Shown: positions 11,285 through 22,871 of the stretch, piece by piece
Layout: every line of letters begins with the position of its first letter
Numbering within the stretch: the first letter of the stretch is position 1
Assembly: GCF_016859285.1 (NCBI RefSeq)
Contig: NC_053413.1
Coordinates: 18,929,501 to 18,993,500, forward strand
Direction: 5' to 3'
DNA length: 64,000 bases
Origin: Xiphias gladius
Taxonomy: Eukaryota; Chordata; Actinopteri; Istiophoriformes; Xiphiidae
Made by a program: the position numbers and the translations under genes
Notes under the pieces: model-generated
Database searches by the model: none
The model's input: the letters and a program-made list of their open reading frames with translations, nothing else
Told to the model about the DNA's origin: nothing

Positions 11285-12055
11285 TTCTGTTTTTAGAGTT
11301 TACAGAGAGTGGTATGAAACACAAAAGTAAAACCTGTGAGTGGCAGTTCTGTGGGTGAAAAAGCTTTGTAGATGAGACAGGTCAAAGGAGAATGGCCAGA
11401 CTGGTTCAAACTGACAGGAAGGTGATACACTCAAATAACCATGCGTTACAGTGCTATGCAGAAGAGCATCTCTGAACACACAAAATGTCTCTTGATCTCT
11501 GCTGAGGCTTGCATATTGTAGGGTCAGAATTTAGCGTCAACTCCATAAATCCATGGACCCAACCTGCGATGTGTCAACAGCCAAGGCTGGTGGTGATGTA
11601 GGGAATATTTTCTTGGCACAAATAAGAGCCCTTATTACAAGTAGAACAGCTGAGTACTGTTGCTGACCATGTGCATCTCTTTAGTCTACTCATCTTCAAA
11701 TGGCTACTTCCACCAGGAAAACAAGCCATGTCACAAAGCACACATCATCTCAAACTGGTTTCATGAACATGACAACGAGTTCAGCGTACTTCAATGGCCT
11801 CCCCAGTCACCAGATCTGAATCCAGAAGAACACCTTTGGGATATAGTAGAATGGGTGATTGGCAGCACGAATGTGCAGCTGACAAATCTGCAGAAATTAT
11901 GCGATGCGATCACGTCAACATGGTACAGAATCTCAAAGGATTGTTTCCAGGACCTTGTTGAATACATGTAATTAATAAGTCAGGATGTCATGGACTCAAA
12001 GAGGAGTCCTACTCAGTATTAGAAAGGTGTACCCAATAAAAGTGGCCCCTGTATG
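11285..12055 (+). mobile_element. Tc1-like transposon, internally deleted, plus orientation
   Basis: The 5' part (TTTACAGAGAGTGG, GAATGGCCAGACTGGTTC, CAGAAGAGCATCTCTGAAC) and 3' part (TGGCTACTTCCACCAGGAAA, GGTGTACCCAATAAAAGTGG) match the common fish Tc1-like family also seen at 9200-9560. The frame at 11660-11971 retains transposase residues PCHKAHIISNWF, WPPQSPDLNPEEHLWDIVE and LQKLCDAI, which is the end of the DDE catalytic domain. Sequence expected between about 11490 and 11525 is missing, so the transposase is not functional. Confidence 0.82.
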
Positions 12056-12424
12056 TATAGGAAGTATGAGAAGTAAAACTTTTATTCAACAGCTGTGATA
12101 TATACTGTACAGTGTTTCATCTTTAATTTCCTCTAGTAGTTAAGTTTGGTTATCTACTTTCCAATCAAAATGTGCTGATGATAAAGAACAATAAGCCCTG
12201 TATCTCTGTGTAAATATACATGTGATTTCAAATTCATGCTGATGAATTGATCATGTATCATATTAGAGATTATATAACTGTATGTACTGGATGTGATTCA
12301 CTTTGATTAACTGCATTTTTATTTTGTATGTTCATATAAAACATTTGGATCAATTATTTTAAATTTTCACCTTCATTTTCAGTAGTCATGGATAATTATT
12401 TAGAATTTATTTGTTAAAATGTTT

Positions 12425-13155
12425 ATTTTCACTTCATTTGGGGATTCGCTGCCATTCTTCTCTGTATATCCTCTTGAGCTCTGTCAGGTTGGATGGGGAC
12501 TGTTGGTGGACAGTCATTTTTCACATCTTTCCAGTGATGTTTGATTAGGGTCACTGTCCTGTTGGAAGGGGAACCTTCTGCCCGGTCTGAGGTCCTGAGT
12601 GCTCTGGACCAGGATTTCATTAAGGATATCATTGTACTTTGCTCCGTTCAGCTTTCCCTCAACCCTGACCGGTCTCCCTGTCCCTGCCACTGAAAAACAC
12701 CCCCACAGCCTGATTTTGCTACCGCCATGCTTCACCGTTTTGATGGTATTGGGCAGGTGATGAGCTCTGCCTGGTTTCCTCCAGACATGATGCCTAGAAT
12801 TGAGGCCAAACAGTTCAATTTGGATTTCATGAGACCAGAGAATCTTGGTTTTTTTGCAGTCTCAGAGTGTAAGTGCTTTTTCGCAAACTCCAAGCAGTAT
12901 TTCATTTGTCTTTCACTGAAGAGAGGCTTCCGTCTGGCCACTCTGCCATAAAATCCAGTTCGGTGGAGTGCTGCATTGATGGTTGTCCTTCTAGAAGTTT
13001 CTAAAAAACTGTTTAGGCTTTGTCATTATGGGGTACTGAGTGTAGATTGATGAGGGGAAAATTACTTTAAATGAGTCTAGCATAAGGCTGCAACATAACA
13101 AAATGTAAATAAAGTGAAGGGGTGTAAATACTTTCATAATACACTGTATATTCAT
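12425..13155 (-). mobile_element. Second Tc1-family transposon remnant, minus orientation
   Basis: Minus-strand fragments in shifted frames encode pieces of a Tc1 transposase: RRKPLFSERQMKYCLEFAKK (12941-12880), KHGGSKIRLWGCFSVAGTGR, KLNGAKYNDIL, FQQDSDPNQTS and a SPSNLTELKRI-like piece near 12480. The right flank (13000-13150) reads CATTATGGGGTACTGAGTG and GAAGGGGTGTAAATACTTTC, typical of the terminal region of fish Tc1 elements. Frameshifts and the loss of the 'SPDLNP' block show it is dead. It is a different subfamily from the 11.3-12.05 kb copy. It lies between the two receptor genes. Confidence 0.85.
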
Positions 13156-13489
13156 GCTCCAAAGGGCATTCTGAATCAGCATTTCTGACTTAATGTGAAA
13201 CAAAAAGGGGAACTATGGTTTTGCTCATACCACAACGTTTCTTTCACAATTCAGTGCAAGACGTGCCGGCTGATGTCCAAGGTAAGTTGCCTAGTACTTA
13301 TCATAACTGCTCTCTATATTTAGTTCCTAAATACCCTCTACTTTTTACGTATTTTACAAGGAATAGTGTTTTTGAAAAAACAAATTGTTAAAAGGTTATA
13401 CAAATCTGCTCTGTCTTATTTAATTTTTGCCAATTTTAGTTTTGTGCTCATGTTTCCCTAGAAAATCTACATTGGTGAACAAGTCCACA

Positions 13490-14500
13490 ATGGGCAACAC
13501 AAGTGTGAACAACAGTGATAAAGTGGTATATTTGTGTGATGAGATATTTGACTTTGCAACCATCAGTGGTGTCTTCTTCATCTTGATCTTCATCTTCAGT
13601 GTCGCAGGCAACGGTCTCCTCTTATGTGTTCTTCTTTTTTACGAGAACCTGAAAAATGCCACAAATCTATTTGTCCTGAACCTGGCCTGCTCTGATTTGG
13701 TCTTTACTGTCACACTTCCATTCTGGGCCACCCAAATGCTTCACCACTGGGTCTTTGGGGACATTTGCTGCAAACTGATGACTGCGGCATACTTTGTTGG
13801 TTTGTACAGCAGTATCATTCTACTGACTGCCATAACTTTGGATCGCTTCATAACAGTGGTACTGAAGTACTGGCCAAGCAACCAAGTAAGAAGGCAGAGG
13901 TTTGCAATGGTTGCCTGTGCAGCTGCCTGGGTCATCAGCATTGCTGGATCCCTGAGTGATGCTGTTAAGGTAAAGGCTGAAAAACACAATATTCCTGTCA
14001 CATGTGGTCCTCCCTCTGATGACCCCGATGTCAAGCTGGGATATTATCTCCAAGTGTCACTGCTTTTTTTCCTTCCATTTTTCATTATTGTTTTGTGCTA
14101 TTCTGCCATCCTCAAGACAGTTTTGCAGTCTTCAAACAGAAAGAAGCACAGAACTGTTGTGGTGGTATTATGTATTGTTGCAGCCTTCTTCATCTGCTGG
14201 GGACCTTACAATGTTATGCTCTTCATCTTGCCTTTTTATGAACACATAAGCTGTAATGCACAGGAACGCTTGATGATCGCCTATCATATTTGTCAGATAC
14301 TAGCTTTTTCTCACTGCTGTATGAACCCTCTGCTGTATATGCTCTCACAAAAGTTGCGGGAACACCTTTTGCATCTTTTTTCCTGTGAGAAAGTGCGGAG
14401 GAAGAACAGCGGGAGAGTCACCGGCCAATGGACTGTTATTCAGCGTGCAACTTCTGTGACACAGAACTCTGCTGATATGTTGGAACTACGCTCACTATAG
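13490..14500 (+). CDS. XCR1/CC-type chemokine receptor B
   Basis: This frame of 336 residues from the ATG at 13490 encodes a second seven-transmembrane chemokine receptor. The frame is open further upstream, but only from a TTG. The 13490 ATG follows possible acceptors (CCAATTTTAG, TTTCCCTAG) and gives a normal short N-terminus with N-glycosylation sites at N3 and N7. GN of TM1 is at 40-41, and TM2 has NLACSDLVF (64-72). C93/C94 and C172 fit the ECL disulfide, and C16-C255 the second pair. The DRY box is DRF (118-120), TM6 has WGPYN (237-241) and TM7 NPLLY (279-283). The C-tail is Ser/Thr rich. It resembles receptor A (YENLKNATN, TLPFWA) but is clearly diverged. It could be a teleost XCR1 paralogue or another CCR class; a tree would be needed to name it. 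Role, by family: Gi-coupled leukocyte chemotaxis. Confidence 0.87.
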   Translation: MGNTSVNNSDKVVYLCDEIFDFATISGVFFILIFIFSVAGNGLLLCVLLFYENLKNATNLFVLNLACSDLVFTVTLPFWATQMLHHWVFGDICCKLMTAAYFVGLYSSIILLTAITLDRFITVVLKYWPSNQVRRQRFAMVACAAAWVISIAGSLSDAVKVKAEKHNIPVTCGPPSDDPDVKLGYYLQVSLLFFLPFFIIVLCYSAILKTVLQSSNRKKHRTVVVVLCIVAAFFICWGPYNVMLFILPFYEHISCNAQERLMIAYHICQILAFSHCCMNPLLYMLSQKLREHLLHLFSCEKVRRKNSGRVTGQWTVIQRATSVTQNSADMLELRSL

Positions 14501-14603
14501 ATATACACTTTTAAAATGACACATTGCTTCAGTCTCCAAATGCTTTGGAATGCAGTTTTTCACTTTTTAATTTTATTTATATTATTCATGTTTCCTTAAA
14601 AAT

Positions 14604-14990
14604 TAGTGTATACGTACAGGTGGGTGACAAATCAAAGGAAAACGAACATAAAGTGTATTAGTAAGGTGTTGGGACACCAGGACCCGGCAGAACAGCTTCA
14701 GCGCACCTTAGCAATCATTCTACAATTCTCTGGAGAGATGGACACCATTCTTCCAAAAGATGTTCCCTCATTTGGTGTTTTGATGATGGTGGTGGAGAGT
14801 GCTGTCTTACGCATTGTTTCAAAATCTCCCATAGGTGTTCGATTGGGTTGAGATCTGTGATTGTGAAGTCAATAGCATAAGATTCACATCATTTTCATAC
14901 TCATCAAACCATTCAGTGACCCCTCGTGGCCTATGGAAGGGGGCATTGTCACCCTGTTTCTGCATTAAATTTTCAGGTTTTTCCTTTACT
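14604..14990 (+). mobile_element. Dispersed DNA-transposon-like repeat fragment
   Basis: It includes ACAGGTGGGTGACAAATC, AAGGTGTTGGGACACCAG, CATTCTTCCAAAAGATGTTC and CATCAAACCATTCAGTGACC. I remember this block as interspersed in many fish genomes, where it is annotated as a DNA transposon. It ends close to the compound (TA)n(CA)n tract at 15029. No intact protein is visible. Confidence 0.6.
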
Positions 14991-15028
14991 TTGTCACCCG
15001 TCTTTACTTTGTCAATCTGTTTACCGTG

Positions 15029-15090
<62 letters not shown>
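15029..15090. repeat. Compound (TA)n(CA)n microsatellite
   Basis: A TA run (about 15029-15053) passes directly into a CA run (about 15054-15086). Confidence 0.96.
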
Positions 15091-15094
<4 letters not shown>

Positions 15095-15569
15095 TACATT
15101 ACATGCCACGTAAATGCATATGTGTAAAAAGAGCTCAAGCATGTCAGTAGATATGATAATGAGCGGGAATTCTGTTTTCCCTGCTGCACTTTCTCAGCCT
15201 TTATGAATGAACTTTGCTTCGCTGTTACTGTAATGTATTTAAATAAAATTTAGCTGGACTCCAGTTTAGCTGTTTTCACAACTGTTTTTTTTTTTTTCAA
15301 CCAAATGTTGTGACACATTATGGCGGGGCAGATTATAAAATCTGTAGTGCAAGTACTTTTCTCTGGGGAAGTCCAAGAACAGGAGTGAAACTGTCTTACA
15401 GTTTCACATCGAAAGAAAAGATAGAAGGAACAGACAATAATGTTCAGTTTTTGTTGAAACAATTGTAGAGAGGTTTTGATTCGGCTGTATGATCATATTG
15501 GAGAATGTATTTTGTGAGGCTCCTGAACTCTATTGCATTATACAATGCTGTTATTTAGGCAAACCTCAC

Positions 15570-15790
15570 TGATATAAATGTGGTGGACAAAATATTAGAC
15601 ATACCTGCCAGTATAATACAATACAAATCAACAGTGTCGCAAACTACAGCTTCCAGAATGACAATACACTTGGATCAACACCTTTCTAAAGCAGTTTCAA
15701 TAAAAACTGATTATAACTTTCATGACGGTAGGATTTGTCACAGAACTGTTGTATTAGACTGTGTTAGTTTTTAGCTAGGTCTACCTAATT
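15570..15790. repeat. Probable dispersed repeat with GTGGTGGACAAAATATTAG end
   Basis: The block from about 15578 (GTGGTGGACAAAATATTAGA) through GTATAATACAATACAAATC resembles a short teleost inverted-repeat element related to that at 7265-7435. Boundaries are uncertain, and the right end was not found cleanly. Confidence 0.4.
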
Positions 15791-15965
15791 CTCTGACAAA
15801 TAGTTGAGAGTTGTGTGGAAATCACCAACAAGTAAACAATGGTCTTGTGACAGTGTCCACTATGACTTCAACATGCTCAGTGACAACAGTGAAATCCGCT
15901 TGCTAGAATATCAGGCTGAGATAAAATCGGCGTTTCATCTCTTCTCTGCCTCATCGTCTGCATAA

Positions 15966-16449
15966 GGAGGAGCTTCTTTACTGGGGGTGAACAGCTGCGT
16001 TGTGTTCCTCACTGCCATGTCATTATGTTGCTTCATGTCTGTGTGCACAAGCCTCCAAAAATTTCCTCCTCATGGCTGAGACATATGTGCTGCTGCAAGC
16101 GGTAAGGTATCGATGAGTTTTGTGGCAGATGACATCTACATGCAGACTGGCCTTTTCTTTCTAATACCCTTCATTATTATTACATCCTGTTATGTCCACA
16201 CTTGGATAACTACCAAACAGTGTAGGATAAACAGAGATCAACAGGCTTCAAGACTGACTTTAGAGATTACTGTTGGTTTATTACTTTGATTGGCACCATA
16301 TATTATCACTCTCTTTATACAGTCCCTGATAAGGTTTGATGTTCTGAAAAACACAGTTGTATGGTTACCGCACTATGTGGGTGTACATTGTCGCACTGCC
16401 TTACTTCCACTGCTGTCTGAACCTGTTCCATGTATTTGGAGCACAGTGA
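15966..16449 (+). pseudogene. Decayed third chemokine receptor
   Basis: Three receptor segments survive in order but in broken frames. TM3-like sequence at 15987-16064 reads VNSCVVFLTAMSL then CCF where DRY/DRF should stand. TM5-ICL3-TM6 starts at 16143 and reads GLFFLIPFIIITSCYVHTW, RINRDQQASRLTLEITVG, then a TGA stop at 16287-16289 just before LAPYIITLFIQSLIRF; functional copies have (C/V)GWAPYN there. TM7 resumes one frame over at 16402 as YFHCCLNLFHVF, with NPxxY degraded. TM4/ECL2 is missing or unreadable, and I saw no TM1-2. The segments match chemokine receptors of the XCR1/CCR type, and the position downstream of two intact copies supports a dead tandem duplicate. Confidence 0.72.
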
Positions 16450-16549
16450 CACTTCATCCCGAAGGAAGAGACGGGAGACAGACCCTCAATTCAATGGCAG
16501 TCATCCCTTATCTTAATGGATTGGTTCAAAACATTTTCACCGACTGACT

Positions 16550-19500
16550 TTTAACATTTCAACTAATTTGTTTTAAAAGGAGAATCTTGTCAAAGGGGTC
16601 TTAAATAAGCTTGTTGTCTACTTAAACTAGCACTAATACATGGGCGTTGCACATGTAGACATCTTATCCTGGTTTCAGAAATCTGGATATGTTCCCTGGA
16701 TTACTCTAACAGCAACCGGGATACTGTGGCATGTAGAACACCCCACCCAGTTTTCTGAGCATTTCTTGTTGGTAGCCTACCGAACACGTTGAGAAATCAA
16801 GAAATATTGCAAACAGATGAGCAGAAACCTGGATGCTGTTATTACCATGTATATTGGGATAACCACGAATAACCAGGTTTCTCATGTTCCAAGTAAAGGC
16901 CATATGTTTATGATAAAAACCAGTATATCAATGTGTGTATGAACATACTCAATGGTATCCTGCTAATACACTGAGGTTACACAACATATTCAGGGCAAAA
17001 AAATCTGCATTTTCCACCATTTTCCACCATGCAGAAAACACTGAATTAAAGAAGAGGCATTGTTCTTGTATCTCAGTGTACAGCAAGTTCTAATATAATG
17101 TAATATAAGACTATTATTAATTCTAGCATAACTCTGTTTGGCTGCTTAGCTTTTATATACTAGTTAGCATTTTCAAACAGTGTGCTTTCACTTTTAGCAG
17201 TACTTTCAGGATGAGGGCTAACAGTGTGCTTGGCAAACATACAAAACTTCCCCAAATCGGACAGAGCCGCTAATGTTACGACACACTGATAGCATCCAAG
17301 AGTAGCTTCCACACTGTGTGGAAATACTACATAGTGGTCGTCCCAGTTGTGGACAGGCTGTTCTTTATAACTTAATCTTTAAACCCACAAACTAAGGTAG
17401 TTATATGATGAAATGTTAACTCTTGGGCATGAGCTTTAGATCACATTGTTATAATGATTTAACTGCACTGAACAGATCGACCCACAAGATGGCAACAAAA
17501 AGGAATCGTTCTGTCAATTTTAAAAATGAAAAAACAATCTTAGTAAAGAAACTATGCGATTTCTGGTTAATTTGCTTAATGCTTATTTTAATCTCAAACT
17601 TTGATGTCAATGTGATAGTAGTTTATGTTTACATGGTGATACTGTGCACAAAAAGACAAATGGTCCTTTACAATCGTAATATTGTTAAACAGGCAACTCT
17701 GCCCTTTATGTCATGCATACTGTAATATAATAAAATATCTTAAAGGCATAATCTGTAATCCAAGTCAAAATAAAAGGGTCATTCCATCCCAAAATTATTG
17801 ATTATGAACAAAGAGATAACCAACATTTACTTATTATTAATGTTTTATCCTATGATTATGTTATGATTAAATCATATTTATAGGTAAAACAAGCCTTTGT
17901 TTTGATTTAAGATAAATTACACACAAATTGTTTATTGTTCATCTATGACTCAAACTCTTATGTAATTTATGTGAATATACCTTAAATTTGTATTGCATAA
18001 AATCACAGTTAAGGCCTTTCATACAGGGGAATAGGTCTATTCTCAAGACATGTTCTCGCTTACAAGCTGTATGTCAAATATTATTACCTGCAGATAAGAT
18101 GTTAGATTTCTGTCCACATCTGTTTAGTCTCTGTCTTCATATGTGCAAGCACCAATTAACCAGGTTATGTTCCCACACGGACCCACTGTATCTGCAATAA
18201 AGCAATTCTGAATCTTGTAAATTTATTTCTTCCTCTTCTTTTTTAAATATCAGCCTGGCCAATATGTTAGACTGACATTGTCTCTGACACAGAATAAACG
18301 AATTAGCTTTCAGCAGCAAGATCCATAATATGTAACAAAACAGATTATGTCTTTATGATTAAAATCAGTCAGTCAAGTATTTCTAACTCAACATCCAGGT
18401 ACTTTTGGTTGCTTTTCTTTCAAGTTATGTTTTTCAGAAATTCCAACAGAGTGCTGTATTATTTCAGCAATTAAAATATTGCATGAACCATTTTTTCCCC
18501 TTTTTCTCTGGTCCGGATCTTTTGACTACATTACATGTTATGTGTTTCTCCAGAGCCCTGTCAGTACATTTTGAACATGGCTGAGTAGCGCGGCCCTGAT
18601 GGCTCCATGGGGGGTCCAGAGAAGAGTGTATAGGGACAGCTCAGTGGGCCACTGTAACAGCACTCATATCTGTCTCTGGGGGTAGATTAAGCTTAATTAA
18701 CTAAACCATCCAGCACGCTTGGATGAATGGATACAAGTCAAGGGCAGAGCAGTCACGGGTGTGTTCACACATTCTCTGGCAAGCACCAGGAGAAGGGTTT
18801 TGTGCCGAACATTATCAGTGTGTGTGTGTGTGTGTATTAGCGGCAAAATAATTGATACTGTAGCTACAAAGTTGTGTGTATAGGTCAGCAGTAGTAATGG
18901 CCTCTATTTAGCCTTGTAATGTGTCTGTACTCAGTAAACACAAAATGCCAGTGACTTATTTACAGAGAAGATTCAAACCTGCATTGCACATATGAGATGC
19001 AGCTCATCCCACAATCCTGCATATGGTTCCTCATAATACTGCAATGTATGAGTGTCTCCAAACAGCTTTTAGACTTATCTGCACCCTAGAAAAGGAAAGC
19101 AATCAAACCTCTGTGATATCACATCTTACCTTCTCGTTGCGGAGCCTCAGTTGATGAATAGGCTCAAAATATGCTTTCAGTCCCTTGTTTTTTATATGCG
19201 TGAAAGGTAAAAATGCAGGAAGTTTATTGTACAAATTAATAACATCAAAGACCATAGAGAAAAGACCAAACCAGAAAAAATCCATCCTACAGAGCCTCAA
19301 CAGAAAAGACAAGCTAAGGCATCCCATTTCTTATCTTCGAGTCAGTACGATCTCTTTTCGAAGATCATTTTCTTAGCAAATGATGTTGTTGTTCAATCCT
19401 GCTTTTAGCCACAAGCTAAACAGCTGTTGTTGTTTTCTTATGTAGTCTCTGCTACTAGCCCTCCCTGGCCCTAGCATTCACTCCCTGCTCTTCTTTTCTC

Positions 19501-22500
19501 CAGGGCAACTCACCCTCCTTTTTTCACATTGATATCTCTCCTTTAATTCCAGTTATCTATAAGGATAATTACTCCAACCATATGTGAATTTAATTGATGC
19601 CTTGCAAATGTGTAAATGTGTGTGTCTTATTGCTTGTTAATCTGGACTGTCAGGCAAATGTGTGCAAATCGATTAAGTGTGTCAGCCTTACCATTACAAA
19701 CAACTGTTTTAGTGAACAAATATAGACGACTTAATCCTTGTATGACATACACTGGCATGTATGACATTTCCCTAATGCACCTCATCCTGATGGAATTTGT
19801 CATGGGAATAAAATGTTTTCAAAAAAAGGATTAGATCCACTGCTTAACACACACTTACAATACACGTTAATGCACACACACACATCTTTGCTTTGCTCAA
19901 TCACACACGCAGGGTGACATGTTTTGGGATCCATTCTTTAAAAAAATGTACACTTGATGGTCTTAAATGATAACCCTTGTCTCATGCTGCATCTCGGCAT
20001 ACATTTCTCCACTGTGATTCTGCATTTCTCCACTAGAGGGGACATGGGTATTGGCATAATGCTGCTTGTTTCATTATTACTGGGCCACATTATTGATTGT
20101 AATCTGACACACTTTCCATAGAATGAATTAAGACAGAAATGTACGCTCTAATGGAATGACAAAAAGATTAGTAGTCCTTCCAACGACCTTAACTGCTTTA
20201 ATGCATTTTCATCTTTTCTTTTGTTGATTGAACAACTTTTTTTTGGCAGGCATTGTTTTTTTAAACACAAATGTTACACAAAGAGCAAATGCAACCTGTC
20301 TCTACATTTCCCACACCATCACGTCTCTATATTTTAGGGTCACCCTCCTCTACTTACCTGCTGTTGTCAGATAGAAAAACACAGTGATTAACTACCACGG
20401 AGACTTAATTAACAAATCAAACATCTGGATATTCAGACTAGGCCTACTGCAAAGCCTTAGCTGCCTCTTGTTAGACTGGCCATTTGATGTATCAAGCAGT
20501 GTGTCCTGATGTTTCTTTCTCAATTTTTCCCATCTGGCTTGTTTTGTATCTCAACTTTTTTCAGCTACTCTTATTTTGCAACTCTCACTTTTTAATGTTG
20601 CTCATTAGAAGTATTTCATGGCTACGTGGTATTGAGGAAGACTGGACAATGATTGGAGTAGGACTGTGGACAAGAACAAGGACCTTGAGGCAACATAACA
20701 TAACATAACATAACATAACATAACATAACATAACATAACATAACATAACATAACAAAGTGTGGGAATATACAAGAATTTTACATGGATAAAATTACAGAT
20801 GTCTAAATAGAAATTATTTGTTAGAGGTATAATAAAAAAAATGTTGATCTAGTTATGATTTTAGATGTGCACATGTGGCTTATTGAGAAACCATTATGTG
20901 TAATTTAATTTTCACAGTAAAGAGTCACCTACCTGTACCAAAATAGAGTAAACTTTCTGTTAAAATTTGAACCAGAAAACATAGCATTCAACTATGTTAT
21001 TATGACGGAAATTTGTCATTTGAGTGCTGAAACTTCTCCAATGTGCCTGCATCACTAGTACAGACTCTTTGTACTTGGACTGAAACAACAAATTAAGGTT
21101 GGAGTAGCCTTGTAAACTACTGATAAGCGATATAATCCAGTTTTACAACTGGAATCATTTACATTTACTTAACTTTTTCTTGCGGTATTGTATAATTTGG
21201 TTGATTCAGCACACAGCATTACCCATGGTCTAATAACAGCCACTTGGAAAAACTAATTTGTGTTACAGCAAATATGGAAATCAGTGGAAACACTGTGGAA
21301 TATAAACCATGGAAGCACCAGTACCAATGCTGAAACACTGATAAAATGAGACCTATGTCCATGAATGTATTGCCCCATATATTGTAGGGTTTGAGTCTTA
21401 GCTTCATGCCCCCCTCATTTAGTGCAAACTTATGATCGATAGACATATGACGATCACAGTTTTAACTTTCTATTCCACGTGCCTTTATTTCAAATTGGGA
21501 CTGATTTACAAATCAGTCCTTTAAATTTGTTGGAGGAGCCCAATAAGTTGGGTGAGAATCAACAGGATAATTTGAGCCTGATTGCAAAGTTTTAGCTTTT
21601 ATTAGTTGAGCCACATTTGAAGAACAGGACCTAGATGTTATACTTTATTACTGTCCACATCTGTTTAGGATAACAGAACATATCATAGCAGTGCATTACA
21701 GTATATTAAAGTACATTACAGTACATAACATTATGAATAGGATTAGAACATACATTTATGTGGCCATGTATTACAGATTTGACCGTTAATTAAGTGAAAT
21801 ACTGTTGCTGTGTTCCCGTGCAATTTATTTTGCTATTTGCTTAGTTATTTATGTATCCATATTTTAATTTTATACCTACCAACATTACATGACATAACAT
21901 GACATAACATAACATGTTTTAGTCCAAAGTGCTTTGCATTACGATGAATGAAAACATTTTTTAGCTTGGATCGTCCCAATGAGAACTGGATCTCCAGACC
22001 TGGCACTAACTCTTGAATGCTCTACCCACTGAGCTAATATCTTACAGACCGTGCTTTTTGGCTTACCCTTCCTTATCCTCGGGCTGCACCAGCTGCTGTC
22101 TACCTCCAACCACACTCCACGCCCCTGATATGTTGTCCTCTACCTGCCTCGACCCTCCTCCTCCTCATTTGTAGGTGTTCTATCCCCCTTTTTGGCTGCA
22201 ACTTTCCAAAAGGTGAACAGAAGTGATTTTCAATAGCACCGTGCATGACTAATGGTGAAAACATGTTAAAATCATCGCAGAAATGTCCTTGGGAAGACAA
22301 ATGAATTTTCAGCAGAATAATTAACTTAATTAACAAATTTGCATGCATATTCATCAGGGCCATTGAAGTCTTTCCAGCTCAGCTTGATGAACGTTGCTGT
22401 GTAATAACCAGCTCATTTACATTCTGCCATCCACTGCCATTTGTGTGGATTACCGAGAAAAGGCAAAGTGTGTGTGGGAGCGTGTGTGTGCATGATGCTA

Positions 22501-22620
22501 GGGGTGCACTGTGCACACACTTTCCTCTTTCCCTTAACATGTCACAGAGAAAGCTTGATAAATTGATTTGACATACTGTTTTGTTGGATATACACCCCAA
22601 TATTAGACCCAGCTTCCCCT
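16550..22620. other. Intergenic DNA without recognised genes
   Basis: Apart from short (GT)n at 18817-18836 and a pentanucleotide tract at 20692-20755, this is AT-rich single-copy-looking sequence. Open frames are short and match nothing I know. A more GC-rich, possibly constrained block lies at about 18540-18760. Confidence 0.6.
20692..20755. repeat. (AACAT)n pentanucleotide repeat
   Basis: About 13 near-perfect units of AACAT/CATAA. Scattered related ACATAACATGACATAAC units recur at about 21885-21916. Confidence 0.95.
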
Positions 22621-22623
22621 CCT

Positions 22624-22657
22624 TACACTCACACACACACATACTCACACACACACA

Positions 22658-22702
<45 letters not shown>
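22624..22702. repeat. (CA)n microsatellite
   Basis: A CA run with a few interruptions. It lies about 95 bp from an oppositely oriented (GT)n at 22797. Confidence 0.95.
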
Positions 22703-22705
<3 letters not shown>

Positions 22706-22795
22706 TAAATGCACACTAATATAAAGGGGGCATTCATAACGCACATATTCATACACACATACCTTGTGTGAATGTGACTGATAGGGGCCTGACTT

Positions 22796-22796
<1 letters not shown>

Positions 22797-22870
<74 letters not shown>
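22797..22870. repeat. (GT)n microsatellite
   Basis: About 36 perfect GT units. With the CA run at 22624-22702 it forms a large imperfect inverted repeat on one strand. Confidence 0.96.

Positions 22871-22871
<1 letters not shown>

Noticed and set aside
13427-13489. Longer N-terminus for receptor B
   Set aside because: The upstream extension begins with TTG and includes likely splice-acceptor sequence; the ATG at 13490 gives a normal receptor start.
15841-15935. Possible extracellular segment of the pseudogene receptor (CDSVHYDFNMLSDNSEIRLLE)
   Set aside because: It looks coding-like, but I could not place it confidently in a receptor, so it was left out of the pseudogene span.
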